The notes under the pieces were generated by a model. It ran no database searches. It saw only the letters and a program-made list of their open reading frames with translations, and had not been told where the DNA came from. Below are positions 1-5,323 of a stretch of 5,323 nt of DNA, one piece after another. The translations under genes and the position numbers were made by a program. The DNA comes from Candidatus Zixiibacteriota bacterium (GTDB lineage Bacteria > Zixibacteria > MSB-5A5 > GN15 > JACZUZ01), in the NCBI GenBank assembly GCA_022563625.1, contig JADFNA010000156.1, positions 1 to 5,323 of the forward strand, given 5' to 3'. Numbering within the stretch: position 1 is the stretch's first letter; each line of letters starts with the position of its first letter.

Positions 1-1210
1 AGCGCAGGCAGGCTTCTTTGTTGGCTGTCACACCGTCGACGCATTTTGTGCGCAGCGCTTTGATAGCGTTGGTTAGGATAGTGAACGACTGCGGCAAGTT
101 CCAGGCGATCAGCGGCATCATGACATTCAGCTCCATCTGCCCGGCCTGGGCCGCCCAGAGTATGGCCTGGTCATTTCCCAGGACTTGAAAACAAACCATG
201 TTGGTCATCTCGGCCATGACCGGGTTGACCTTGCCGGGCATGATTGATGATCCCGGCTGCACCGGCGGCAGAGTAAACTCCGCCAGCCCGACATTTGGGC
301 CTGATGACAACAGCCGCAAGTCATTGGCGATACGCGACAGGTCTTGCGCCAGATTTCTGAGCGCTCCGGAAGCCGCCACAAACGGGGCCAGTGACTGCAT
401 GCGCTCAAAGTAATTTTTGCCAGGTTTGATACCGAGTTTTGTTTGTTTCTGCAGTTCTGCGGCAACCATTCGCCGGTATTTGGGATGCGAGTTAATTCCC
501 GAACCGACGGCTGTGCCGCCCAGTCCGATTTCCCTCAAATCAGGCAGTGTCATTTTTACTCCGGCTGTCAGTTTTTCAATGGCAGCAGAATAGGCGCCCC
601 ATTCCTGGCCGAGAGTGACGGGGGTGGCGTCCTGCCAGTGTGTGCGGCCGGACTTGAAGATTTTCTCAAACTGTTTGGCTTTGCGCGCAAATGATTTCGC
701 CAGAGCATTGCCTTCTTTGATCAGGTCTGAGGCCAGTGACAGCGCCGCCAAGCGGATGCAAGTCGGGATGACATCATTGGTGGACTGGCCGAAGTTTACA
801 TGGTCATTCGGATGCACCTTTGTATATGCGCCGCGTTGTTTGACACCGAGCAGTTCATTGGCGCGGTTGGCGAGGACTTCGTTGAGGTTCATGTGATGGC
901 TGGTGCCTGCTCCGGCCTGGTATATGTCCACGACAAACGAATCATTGAACTTACCCGCCAGCGCTTCATCTGCCGCCCTGCAGATGGCGCTCGCCTGCGT
1001 TTTGGTAATTGTTCCCAGCGCGCCGTTGACCGCTGCGGCGGCTTTTTTTATCTGCAATCCGGCCCAGATAAATCGTTCATGCGGCATTTGGCCGGAGATT
1101 TGAAAGTTCTCCACCGCCCGGGCGGTTTGCGCCCCATAATACGCCGCCGCCGGTATTTTCATCTCGCCCATAGAATCCGACTCCGTGCGCACTTTTCCTG
1201 TGTGTTTCAT
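1..1210 (-). CDS. aspA: Class II fumarase/aspartase family lyase, probably aspartate ammonia-lyase (3' end cut off)
   Basis: A 403-codon open frame starts at ATG 1210 and runs off the left edge; family members are about 460-470 residues, so only the C-terminal tip is missing. The family reversibly eliminates ammonia from aspartate or water from malate to give fumarate, as cytoplasmic tetramers. Visible landmarks are the N-terminal ESDSMGE and YYGAQT (residues 10-28), AGAGTS (99-104), HPNDHVN with QSTND (133-146), GRTHWQD (188-194), and the signature loop GSSIMPGKVNP (320-330) holding the presumed catalytic Ser321 plus Lys327 and Asn329. AGTS rather than SGTQ, PNDH rather than PNDD, QSTND rather than QSSND, and ANKEAC near the end (396-401) favour aspartase over fumarase. 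THxQDATPVTLGQE and GGTAVG are more fumarase-like, so fumC is the alternative. The ATG at 1210 gives the usual N-terminal length; no strong Shine-Dalgarno is visible. A candidate promoter lies just upstream. Confidence 0.9.
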   Translation of the reverse strand, partial: MKHTGKVRTESDSMGEMKIPAAAYYGAQTARAVENFQISGQMPHERFIWAGLQIKKAAAAVNGALGTITKTQASAICRAADEALAGKFNDSFVVDIYQAGAGTSHHMNLNEVLANRANELLGVKQRGAYTKVHPNDHVNFGQSTNDVIPTCIRLAALSLASDLIKEGNALAKSFARKAKQFEKIFKSGRTHWQDATPVTLGQEWGAYSAAIEKLTAGVKMTLPDLREIGLGGTAVGSGINSHPKYRRMVAAELQKQTKLGIKPGKNYFERMQSLAPFVAASGALRNLAQDLSRIANDLRLLSSGPNVGLAEFTLPPVQPGSSIMPGKVNPVMAEMTNMVCFQVLGNDQAILWAAQAGQMELNVMMPLIAWNLPQSFTILTNAIKALRTKCVDGVTANKEACLR

Positions 1211-1254
1211 TTTCAATGTCCGTTTGAAATTTCTGCTTCGTTCAGCCCGCGTCT

Positions 1255-1283
1255 ATGATAGAAGGAATTCAATGCCCTGTCCA
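1255..1283 (-). promoter_or_regulatory. Candidate sigma70-type promoter for the aspA-like lyase
   Basis: Read on the minus strand, TGGACA (1283-1278) and TATCAT (1260-1255) are separated by exactly 17 nt; each matches five of six consensus bases. The predicted transcript would start near 1248 and have a leader of about 38 nt before the ATG at 1210. The -35 hexamer lies inside a weak inverted repeat, TGCCC/GGGCA (1273-1277 and 1287-1291), which could be an operator, but five-base arms are thin evidence. The promoter is downstream of the rpmA terminator, consistent with independent transcription of the lyase. Confidence 0.45.
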
Positions 1284-1295
1284 CCGGGGCATGGG

Positions 1296-1385
1296 GGGCT
1301 TGTTGATAAAGAGGGATTGTTGGGTTTCTCACTCGCTTGCGCTCGTTCGGAACGCCGGCCTACTCGGGACTTTATCAACAAGCCC
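1296..1385. repeat. Small inverted-repeat-bounded element, copy 1 (90 nt)
   Basis: Perfect 16-bp terminal inverted repeats, GGGCTTGTTGATAAAG at 1296-1311 and its exact reverse complement at 1370-1385, enclose 58 nt. The interior carries a 42-nt core (1322-1363) that recurs at 4724-4765 with 40 of 42 identical bases. The core includes the odd palindrome CGTTCGGAACG. There is no room for a transposase, so if mobile it would be a non-autonomous MITE-like element; an alternative is a structured repeat of the REP type. The right end abuts the rpmA terminator. A plus-strand reading frame crosses the element, but there is no sign that it is a gene. Confidence 0.7.
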
Positions 1386-1419
1386 AATAAAAAAGGCCCA
1401 CCTATTCGGCGGGCCTTTT
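1386..1419 (-). terminator. Intrinsic terminator downstream of rpmA
   Basis: AAAAGGCCC (1391-1399) pairs perfectly with GGGCCTTTT (1411-1419); inside, after one A-C mismatch, CC/GG extends the stem around the loop TATTC. On the minus strand the stem is followed by a T run (six Ts, 1394-1389, partly within the stem) and then ATT. This suits termination of rpmA transcripts before the lyase promoter. The symmetry makes it potentially bidirectional, though no plus-strand gene needs it. Confidence 0.8.
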
Positions 1420-1449
1420 CTAGGCATGTCTATTATACGTTGTATTATT

Positions 1450-1531
1450 GTGGGCGGTAGACCTCCCGGTCTGCCCCAGAGGAATTCACGGTCACGCAAA
1501 AGGGGCGCAGACCGGGAGGTCTGCCGCCCAC
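1450..1531. repeat. Long imperfect inverted repeat with nested palindromes
   Basis: Arm 1450-1477 and arm 1502-1531 are reverse complements apart from one mismatch (T1458 against G1523) and a two-base bulge (1506-1507), giving a stem of about 27 bp with a 24-nt loop. Each arm is also a hairpin by itself: AGACC/GGTCT around TCCC on the left, CAGACC/GGTCTG around GGGA on the right. It lies 11 nt beyond the rpmA stop codon and before the T-tract terminator. It resembles REP/BIME-type extragenic palindromes and could protect the rpmA mRNA 3' end. It lacks a T tract and is not itself a classical terminator. Confidence 0.7.
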
Positions 1532-1542
1532 GTTGGGGGTTC

Positions 1543-1794
1543 TCAGGGCATCACACAGGCGAATGTGCGGTCGCCCTTGCCTTTGACAAATTTCACCACA
1601 CCGGTGATTTTTGCATACAGGGTGTTGTCACGGCCAATCCCGACGTTTTGACCGGGATGGATTTTCGTGCCGCACTGGCGGACAATGATTGTGCCGGCGT
1701 GAATCGCCTGGCCGCCGTAGGCTTTGACACCACGCCGCTGGCCATTTGAGTCGCGGCCGTTTCGTGACGAGCCCACACCTTTTTTATGTGCCAT
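1543..1794 (-). CDS. rpmA: 50S ribosomal protein L27
   Basis: Complete 83-residue protein, close to the usual 84-94 residues. L27 is a large-subunit protein whose N-terminal tail reaches towards the peptidyl transferase centre and helps place tRNA. The family pattern is clear: [19 protein letters not shown] at the N-terminus, GVKAYGGQ (22-29), AGTIIVRQ (33-40), [11 protein letters not shown] (42-52) and GRDNTLYAK (54-62). The mature-type start MAHKKG means there is no Firmicutes-type cleavable extension. A Shine-Dalgarno AGGA (1806-1803) sits 8 nt before the ATG. The gene normally follows rplU (L21), but the 262 nt upstream are too short for rplU and hold no L21-like sequence. It therefore appears to be transcribed alone, from a candidate promoter at 1889-1916 to the terminator at 1386-1419. 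Confidence 0.97.
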   Translation of the reverse strand: MAHKKGVGSSRNGRDSNGQRRGVKAYGGQAIHAGTIIVRQCGTKIHPGQNVGIGRDNTLYAKITGVVKFVKGKGDRTFACVMP

Positions 1795-1844
1795 AAGTCA
1801 ATTCCTGTCTTTCGGTTACTTCACTTTTTGCGCTGTTCTTCTAT

Positions 1845-1874
1845 CCTCAACTGATCCCGCCTCGACTGACTCCG
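1845..1874. repeat. 15-nt imperfect tandem repeat in the rpmA leader
   Basis: Two adjacent units, CCTCAACTGATCCCG (1845-1859) and CCTCGACTGACTCCG (1860-1874), agree at 12 of 15 positions. They lie between the candidate rpmA promoter and the gene, in the predicted untranslated leader. The perfect palindrome GCCGCGCGGC (1874-1883) abuts them at the predicted transcription start. Function is unknown; a regulatory leader or simple duplication are both possible. Confidence 0.5.
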
Positions 1875-1888
1875 CCGCGCGGCCCAAG

Positions 1889-1916
1889 AATATAGTCACT
1901 TTCTTCAAATTCGCAA
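1889..1916 (-). promoter_or_regulatory. Candidate rpmA promoter
   Basis: On the minus strand, TTGCGA (1916-1911) and TATATT (1894-1889) are 16 nt apart, matching four and five of six sigma70 consensus bases. Transcription would begin near 1882, giving a leader of about 88 nt before the ATG at 1794, long enough for RNA-level control. It lies downstream of the clpC terminator, as expected if rpmA needs its own promoter. Confidence 0.5.
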
Positions 1917-1989
1917 GGAGAATAGTCTGACAAGGGATAACTCTTTGTTGAACAGGGTCTTATCCATTAGTCGACAAACTCGCGAGATG

Positions 1990-2024
1990 AAAAAAGTCCC
2001 GCTTCCAGCGCCAGGAAGCGGGAC
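1990..2024 (-). terminator. Strong intrinsic terminator of clpC
   Basis: A perfect 11-bp stem, GTCCCGCTTCC (1996-2006) with GGAAGCGGGAC (2014-2024), closes a 7-nt loop. On the minus strand it is followed directly by six Ts (1995-1990). It begins about 32 nt past the clpC stop codon, exactly where a rho-independent terminator is expected, and separates clpC from rpmA. Confidence 0.92.
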
Positions 2025-2056
2025 AGGATAATTCCTGAGTCGCTGGTTGTTGTAGT

Positions 2057-4549
2057 CTAGTTCTTAACCTTCTCGGTTTCTTTTTTGTCCTCATCAAGGT
2101 CCTTGTCCTTGCTGGGACGGACTCTGGCTTTGGAGAACTTGAAGGTCAATTTCTCTTCCTCTTGATTGACTCCGATTGTCAACTCGACAGGACCGTTATA
2201 CTGACCCTTGAGTATTTCTTCAGCCAGAGGATCTTCGAGGTATTTTTGCAGGGCGCGTTTGAGCGGCCGGGCGCCGTATGTTGGATCATAGCCAATTTGG
2301 GCCAGGAAGTCTTTGGCCTGAGCTGTCAGGTTAAAGCTGATTTCCTTATCGGCCAGACGCTTGGCGGTATCTTTAAGTAAGATATCTACGATCAGTTTGA
2401 TGTGAGACAATTCAAGGTTGTGGAAGATTATTGTCTCGTCAATTCTGTTGAGCAGTTCCGGGTTGAAGAGTTTCTTCATCTCTTCGGTGACACGCTTCTT
2501 GACTTTTTCATAGTCGAGTTCATCGGCAGAATCAAACCCGACCATCTTGTTCTGGCTGATTTGACGTGTTCCGACATTCGAGGTCATTATCACTACCGTG
2601 TTTTTGAAATCAACTTTGCGGCCGAAACTGTCGGTGATATGTCCGTCATCCAAGAGTTGGAGTAGAATATTGAACACCTCCGGATGGGCCTTTTCGATTT
2701 CGTCGAGCAATACCACCGAATATGGTTTGCGCCGGACTTTTTCGGTTAACTGTCCGCCCTCTTCGTAGCCGACATATCCGGGGGGGGCGCCGGTCAGGCG
2801 TGAGACGGCGAATTTTTCCATATACTCGGACATATCAACGCGGATCAGGGCATCGGGATCTTCAAACAGGAACTCGGCCAGTATGCGCGCCAGTTCAGTT
2901 TTGCCGACGCCGGTGGGGCCGAGGAAAATAAATGACCCTATTGGCCGGCGGGGATCGCCGATTCCCGAGCGTGCGCGGCGAATCGCTTTGGAGACTGCTT
3001 CAATCGCTTCTTCCTGCCCGACCAGCCGTTTCTTGAGTTCATCTTCCATACGCAGCAGGCGCTTGGATTCTTTTTCTTCCAATCTGAAAAGCGGAATGCC
3101 GGTAATCTGTGAAAGCACAGCGGCGATATCCTCGCCGGTTAAAATGGTTTTCTTTTCCTCGCGCTGGTCTTCCCATTGCTTTTGCAGTTCGACAAGTTTT
3201 TCGCGCTTGGATTTGAGCTCATCGCGCAGTTGGGCGGCAGTTTCGAAGGCCTGATTTTTGACCGACTGCTCTTTTTCATTCTGAATTTCTGCAATTTCAC
3301 TTTCAATAATCGCAAACTCTTCGGGTTTGGTGTATGATGACAGATGCGCGCGGGCGCCGGCCTCATCAATCAGGTCGATTGATTTGTCCGGCTGGAATTT
3401 GCCGCTGATATAGCGGTTCGAAAGTTTCACCGCCTGCAAAATCGCTTCGTCGGAAATCGTGATCTTGTGATGGTCTTCATAACGGCCTCTGAGTCCCTTG
3501 AGAATCTCGATCGTATCTTCTTCAGTCGGTTGTTCCACTGTCACAGTCTGGAAACGCCGGTCAAGCGCGCCGTCTTTTTCGATATACTTGCGGTATTCAT
3601 TGAGCGTAGTCGCGCCGATGCATTGCAGCTCACCACGTGACAGCGCGGGCTTGAAAATATTCGAGGCGTCCAGCGAACCCTCTGCGCCGCCGGCGCCGAC
3701 AATTGTGTGCAGTTCGTCAATGAAGATGATGACATCTTTTGAATTGACAATTTCATTCATGACTGATTTTAAGCGCTCTTCAAATTGCCCGCGGTACTTG
3801 GTGCCGGCCACGAGCGAGGCCATATCAAGTGTCACGACCCGTTTGCCTTCGAGTGTTTGCGGGACTTTCCCCTCGACAATACGCTGCGCCAGGCCTTCGG
3901 CGATGGCAGTTTTGCCCACGCCCGGTTCGCCAATTAAGACCGGATTGTTCTTTTTGCGGCGCGAAAGAATCTGAGAGACACGTTGGATTTCAACTTCACG
4001 TCCGATAATCGGGTCCAGCCGCCCGCGTCGGGCCAGCTCGGTCAAATCACGGCCAAAGTGATCCAGCGCGGGAGTCTTGGATTTCTTGCGTTTTTTCTTA
4101 AACGACGATGGTTTGCCGTTTTGGATATTCTTGAGCTCTTCGTATGCTTCTTTGTAGTCAATTTCGAACATCGAAAGCACCTGTGCGGCAATGCCCTCTT
4201 CATCTTTTAGCAGCGCCAGCAGAATGTGTTCGGTGTCAATATCTTTGGATTTAAGCGCGCGGGCTTCCTGGCCGGAAACTTCCAACGTTTTCTTGGCCCG
4301 GGCGGTCAATGGCAACTGACCGATGGTCATCGTCCCGCCCGAGGGCTGGACGACCTCTTCGATTGAAGCTTTCAGGTCCATTAAATCAAGACCGAGATTG
4401 GTAATGACTTCAATCGCCCGCCCTTCTCCCAGACGAATAAGGCCGAGAAGCAAATGTTCGGTACCGATATAATCATGGCGCAACCGTGCGGCTTCATCAC
4501 GGGCGTGTTCAATCGACTTTCGCGCCATTTCTGTAAACATTTCGTTCAT
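2057..4549 (-). CDS. clpC: ATP-dependent Clp protease ATP-binding subunit ClpC (Hsp100 unfoldase)
   Basis: Complete 830-residue protein, slightly longer than the usual 810-820. ClpC hexamers unfold substrates and thread them into the ClpP peptidase; with McsB they degrade arginine-phosphorylated proteins in the cytoplasm. Domains: double Clp-N repeat (about 1-142), lysine-rich linker (146-160), AAA+ D1 with Walker A GEPGVGKT (207-214), pore loop KYRG (251-254), Walker B IIFIDE (274-279) and Arg pair 331-332; UVR/coiled-coil middle domain (about 415-465); D2 with Walker A GPTGVGKT (544-551), pore loop GYVG (591-594), Walker B VVLLDE (612-617), sensor-1 TSN (656-658) and sensor-2 GARPL (759-763). 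VGF (670-672) fits the ClpP-docking loop, and the middle domain separates it from ClpA. The ATG at 4549 is chosen because GGGAGGGAG (4563-4555) lies 5 nt upstream; Met4 would be too distant. The C-terminal tail is highly charged. No CtsR- or CIRCE-type operator was seen upstream. Confidence 0.98.
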   Translation of the reverse strand: MNEMFTEMARKSIEHARDEAARLRHDYIGTEHLLLGLIRLGEGRAIEVITNLGLDLMDLKASIEEVVQPSGGTMTIGQLPLTARAKKTLEVSGQEARALKSKDIDTEHILLALLKDEEGIAAQVLSMFEIDYKEAYEELKNIQNGKPSSFKKKRKKSKTPALDHFGRDLTELARRGRLDPIIGREVEIQRVSQILSRRKKNNPVLIGEPGVGKTAIAEGLAQRIVEGKVPQTLEGKRVVTLDMASLVAGTKYRGQFEERLKSVMNEIVNSKDVIIFIDELHTIVGAGGAEGSLDASNIFKPALSRGELQCIGATTLNEYRKYIEKDGALDRRFQTVTVEQPTEEDTIEILKGLRGRYEDHHKITISDEAILQAVKLSNRYISGKFQPDKSIDLIDEAGARAHLSSYTKPEEFAIIESEIAEIQNEKEQSVKNQAFETAAQLRDELKSKREKLVELQKQWEDQREEKKTILTGEDIAAVLSQITGIPLFRLEEKESKRLLRMEDELKKRLVGQEEAIEAVSKAIRRARSGIGDPRRPIGSFIFLGPTGVGKTELARILAEFLFEDPDALIRVDMSEYMEKFAVSRLTGAPPGYVGYEEGGQLTEKVRRKPYSVVLLDEIEKAHPEVFNILLQLLDDGHITDSFGRKVDFKNTVVIMTSNVGTRQISQNKMVGFDSADELDYEKVKKRVTEEMKKLFNPELLNRIDETIIFHNLELSHIKLIVDILLKDTAKRLADKEISFNLTAQAKDFLAQIGYDPTYGARPLKRALQKYLEDPLAEEILKGQYNGPVELTIGVNQEEEKLTFKFSKARVRPSKDKDLDEDKKETEKVKN

Positions 4550-4589
4550 ATGGTCTCCCTCCCGGCAGCTACGACACCTGCTACAACAT

Positions 4590-4618
4590 AAAATAGCGCC
4601 GTCAGTTCATTATCGCAA
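4590..4618 (-). promoter_or_regulatory. Candidate clpC promoter region
   Basis: On the minus strand TTGCGA (4618-4613) and TATTTT (4595-4590) are separated by 17 nt, each matching four of six sigma70 bases; transcription would start about 33 nt before the ATG at 4549. An overlapping alternative is an extended -10, TGC followed by GATAAT (4617-4609), without a good -35. The repeat-rich 336-nt gap behind mcsB makes a separate clpC promoter plausible. Which of the two is used cannot be decided from sequence. Confidence 0.35.
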
Positions 4619-4650
4619 TCATTATCGTGTTCAAACGCCTTCTTTGGCCC

Positions 4651-4700
4651 TGCGTTTCTCTTCGTTAGAGTGGATTACACTCTCTTCTCAGGATTCTGGC
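4651..4700 (-). pseudogene. Degenerate duplicate of the mcsB 3' end
   Basis: These 50 nt align without gaps to 4862-4911, which spans the last codons, stop and trailer of mcsB, at 40 of 50 positions. Read on the minus strand the copy still gives a QNPE-type ending and the in-place TAA (compare QNPEENV-stop in mcsB). It is a fragment only, with no start or domain. The two copies are 211 nt apart and flank the small inverted-repeat element, so the copy probably came from a local duplication. The alternative is that both are members of a short repeat family that happens to overlap the gene end. Confidence 0.5.
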
Positions 4701-4716
4701 TTCTCAGGATTCTGGG
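4685..4716. repeat. 16-nt tandem duplication
   Basis: TTCTCAGGATTCTGGC (4685-4700) is followed immediately by a second copy differing only in the last base (4701-4716). A related sequence occurs once in the mcsB 3' end (about 4893-4911). It partly overlaps the degenerate mcsB copy and the left end of the dispersed element, suggesting slippage at this junction. Confidence 0.7.
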
Positions 4717-4794
4717 GCTTGTCGGGTTTCTCTCTCGCTTGCGCTCGTTCGGAACGCCGACCTACATCTCATCTGGATTTTATCAACAGTCCCC
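4714..4794. repeat. Small inverted-repeat-bounded element, copy 2 (81 nt, degraded end)
   Basis: The core at 4724-4765 matches 1322-1363 at 40 of 42 positions, and the right end (TTTATCAACA, 4778-4787) matches the inverted repeat of copy 1. The left end, GGGGCTTGT, pairs with ACAGTCCCC at the right at seven of nine positions. Relative to copy 1 about 18 nt are missing near the left end, between two TTGTTG words of copy 1, as expected for a slippage deletion; about 6 nt are added after the core. This copy lies in the mcsB-clpC gap. No coding capacity is apparent. Confidence 0.7.
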
Positions 4795-4854
4795 TTGCGG
4801 TGGGTTTAGCTGACCATAGTGAGAATTCCAACTATCCCACCGCAAAGCGGTGGG
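4793..4854. repeat. Mutually exclusive hairpins built from three GCGGTGGG units
   Basis: CCCACCGC (4836-4843) forms a perfect tight hairpin with GCGGTGGG (4847-4854) around AAA. The same arm, extended to 4847, can instead pair with CCTTGCGGTGGG at 4793-4804 (11 of 12), with further ATAGT/ACTAT pairing (4816-4820 and 4831-4835). The structures exclude each other. No T tract follows on either strand, so this is not a convincing intrinsic terminator for mcsB; a REP-like palindrome or mRNA-stability element is more likely. Confidence 0.5.
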
Positions 4855-4885
4855 GCGCCCATGCGTTTCACTCCTTCAGAGCGGA

Positions 4886-5323
4886 TTACACGTTCTCCTC
4901 GGGATTCTGGTTCGGGTCACTGTCGCGTAATTTACCCCGGACCATATGCGCCCTGACAGAATCCCGCTGGGCCTCGTCCATCTCTTCACCGTAATACATC
5001 TGCAAATGCGCCGGCTGCGACAAGAGCAGCATTTCGTTAACCTGTTCGAGTTTGACAAAAGACACCCTTCCCAGGGCGATCCCCAGCCGAATAGCCGAGA
5101 GCAGATTCATTGTTTCCTCAGAGGTCAATGTCCGCGCATATTTGAGAATACCATAAGCCCGCCAGACTTTGTCATCTATTTGATTCGGCGCCTCTTCGAT
5201 CAGCCGTTTGTGGGCCACATCTTCTTCTTCAATAATCGTGCGTGTGATTGACTCGATGCTTGAGAGGATTTCTGACTCGGAAATTCCCAGTGTTGTCTGA
5301 TTGGAAATCTGGAACAGATTTCC
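4886..5323 (-). CDS. mcsB: Protein-arginine kinase McsB, C-terminal part (5' end outside window)
   Basis: An open frame enters from the right edge in phase and ends at TAA (4888-4886), giving 145 residues, roughly the last 40% of a protein usually about 350-360 long. McsB is a phosphagen-kinase relative that phosphorylates arginines on proteins, marking them for ClpC-ClpP degradation and, in Firmicutes, inactivating the repressor CtsR. The fragment opens with GNLFQISNQTTLG (residues 1-13), characteristic of the end of the kinase domain, followed by the helical C-terminal domain: WRAYGILKYARTL, RLGIALG and LLSQPAHLQ. RDSVRA (120-125; nt 4966-4949) matches the RDxxRA motif of the phosphoarginine-binding allosteric site known from Gram-positive McsB. 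An in-frame GTG at 5218 is internal, not the start, because homology continues upstream. The catalytic N-terminal region and any mcsA/ctsR are beyond the edge. clpC follows after 336 nt. Confidence 0.93.
   Translation of the reverse strand, partial: GNLFQISNQTTLGISESEILSSIESITRTIIEEEDVAHKRLIEEAPNQIDDKVWRAYGILKYARTLTSEETMNLLSAIRLGIALGRVSFVKLEQVNEMLLLSQPAHLQMYYGEEMDEAQRDSVRAHMVRGKLRDSDPNQNPEENV

Noticed and set aside
800..1258. 152-residue plus-strand frame
   Set aside because: It lies antisense to the well-supported lyase and shows no recognisable motifs.
1185..1460. Plus-strand frame encoding FSLACARSERRPT, with the same peptide in a frame at 4644-4994
   Set aside because: The shared peptide is only the translation of the 42-nt repeat core. 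The frames run through inverted repeats, a terminator and the 3' end of mcsB, and have no family resemblance. This is repeat sequence, not a gene family.
1935..1965. GGATAA/TTATCC inverted repeat between clpC and rpmA
   Set aside because: Six-base arms around a 19-nt loop are easily expected by chance, with no associated signal.
3498..3974. 158-residue plus-strand frame
   Set aside because: It is antisense to the D1 ATPase domain of clpC, serine-rich as expected for an antisense shadow, and has no recognisable domain.
4836..4854. Intrinsic terminator for mcsB
   Set aside because: The hairpin is perfect but no T run follows on the minus strand (the next bases read ATAGTTGG).
4550..4885. CtsR box or CIRCE operator upstream of clpC
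   Set aside because: Neither the tandem GGTCAAA heptads nor the TTAGCACTC/GAGTGCTAA inverted repeat was found by eye.
4886..5218. A separate 110-residue gene starting at GTG 5218
   Set aside because: The frame stays open to the right edge and the upstream residues GNLFQISNQTTLG match McsB, so the GTG is internal.
1..5323. CRISPR array, tRNA, rRNA or full insertion sequence
   Set aside because: No regularly spaced repeats, no cloverleaf or rRNA-like stretches and no transposase-like frame were seen. The intergenic repeats are too few and too irregular.

Overview
The window reads as a compact stretch of a bacterial chromosome with every real gene on the minus strand. In transcription order (right to left) it holds the 3' end of mcsB (protein-arginine kinase, cut by the right edge), clpC (complete AAA+ unfoldase), rpmA (complete ribosomal protein L27), and a class II fumarase/aspartase-family lyase, most likely aspartate ammonia-lyase, cut by the left edge. 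Plus-strand reading frames are antisense shadows.

Organism: an mcsB-clpC pair is best known from Firmicutes. Here, however, L27 starts directly with MAHKKG and lacks the cleaved N-terminal extension typical of Firmicutes. GC content looks mid-range and the intergenic gaps are unusually full of short repeats and palindromes. This suggests a non-Firmicutes, probably uncultured lineage (an FCB-group or Zixibacteria-like bacterium is my guess; low confidence).

Layout: 4886-5323 mcsB C-terminus; 4550-4885 a 336-nt gap with a degenerate copy of the mcsB 3' end, a short dispersed element (copy 2), a hairpin and candidate clpC promoters; 2057-4549 clpC, followed by a strong intrinsic terminator at 1990-2024; 1795-2056 a gap with a candidate rpmA promoter and a leader containing a 15-nt tandem repeat; 1543-1794 rpmA; 1211-1542 a gap with a long inverted repeat, an intrinsic terminator, copy 1 of the dispersed element with 16-bp perfect terminal inverted repeats, and a candidate promoter for the lyase; 1-1210 the lyase.

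Functionally, McsB and ClpC form a known protein quality-control module: McsB marks proteins with phosphoarginine and ClpC (with ClpP, not in this window) unfolds them for degradation. rpmA and the lyase look like independent neighbours with their own signals. I see no convincing new protein system. The most unusual content is the repeat architecture of the two larger gaps, especially the small inverted-repeat element shared between them.
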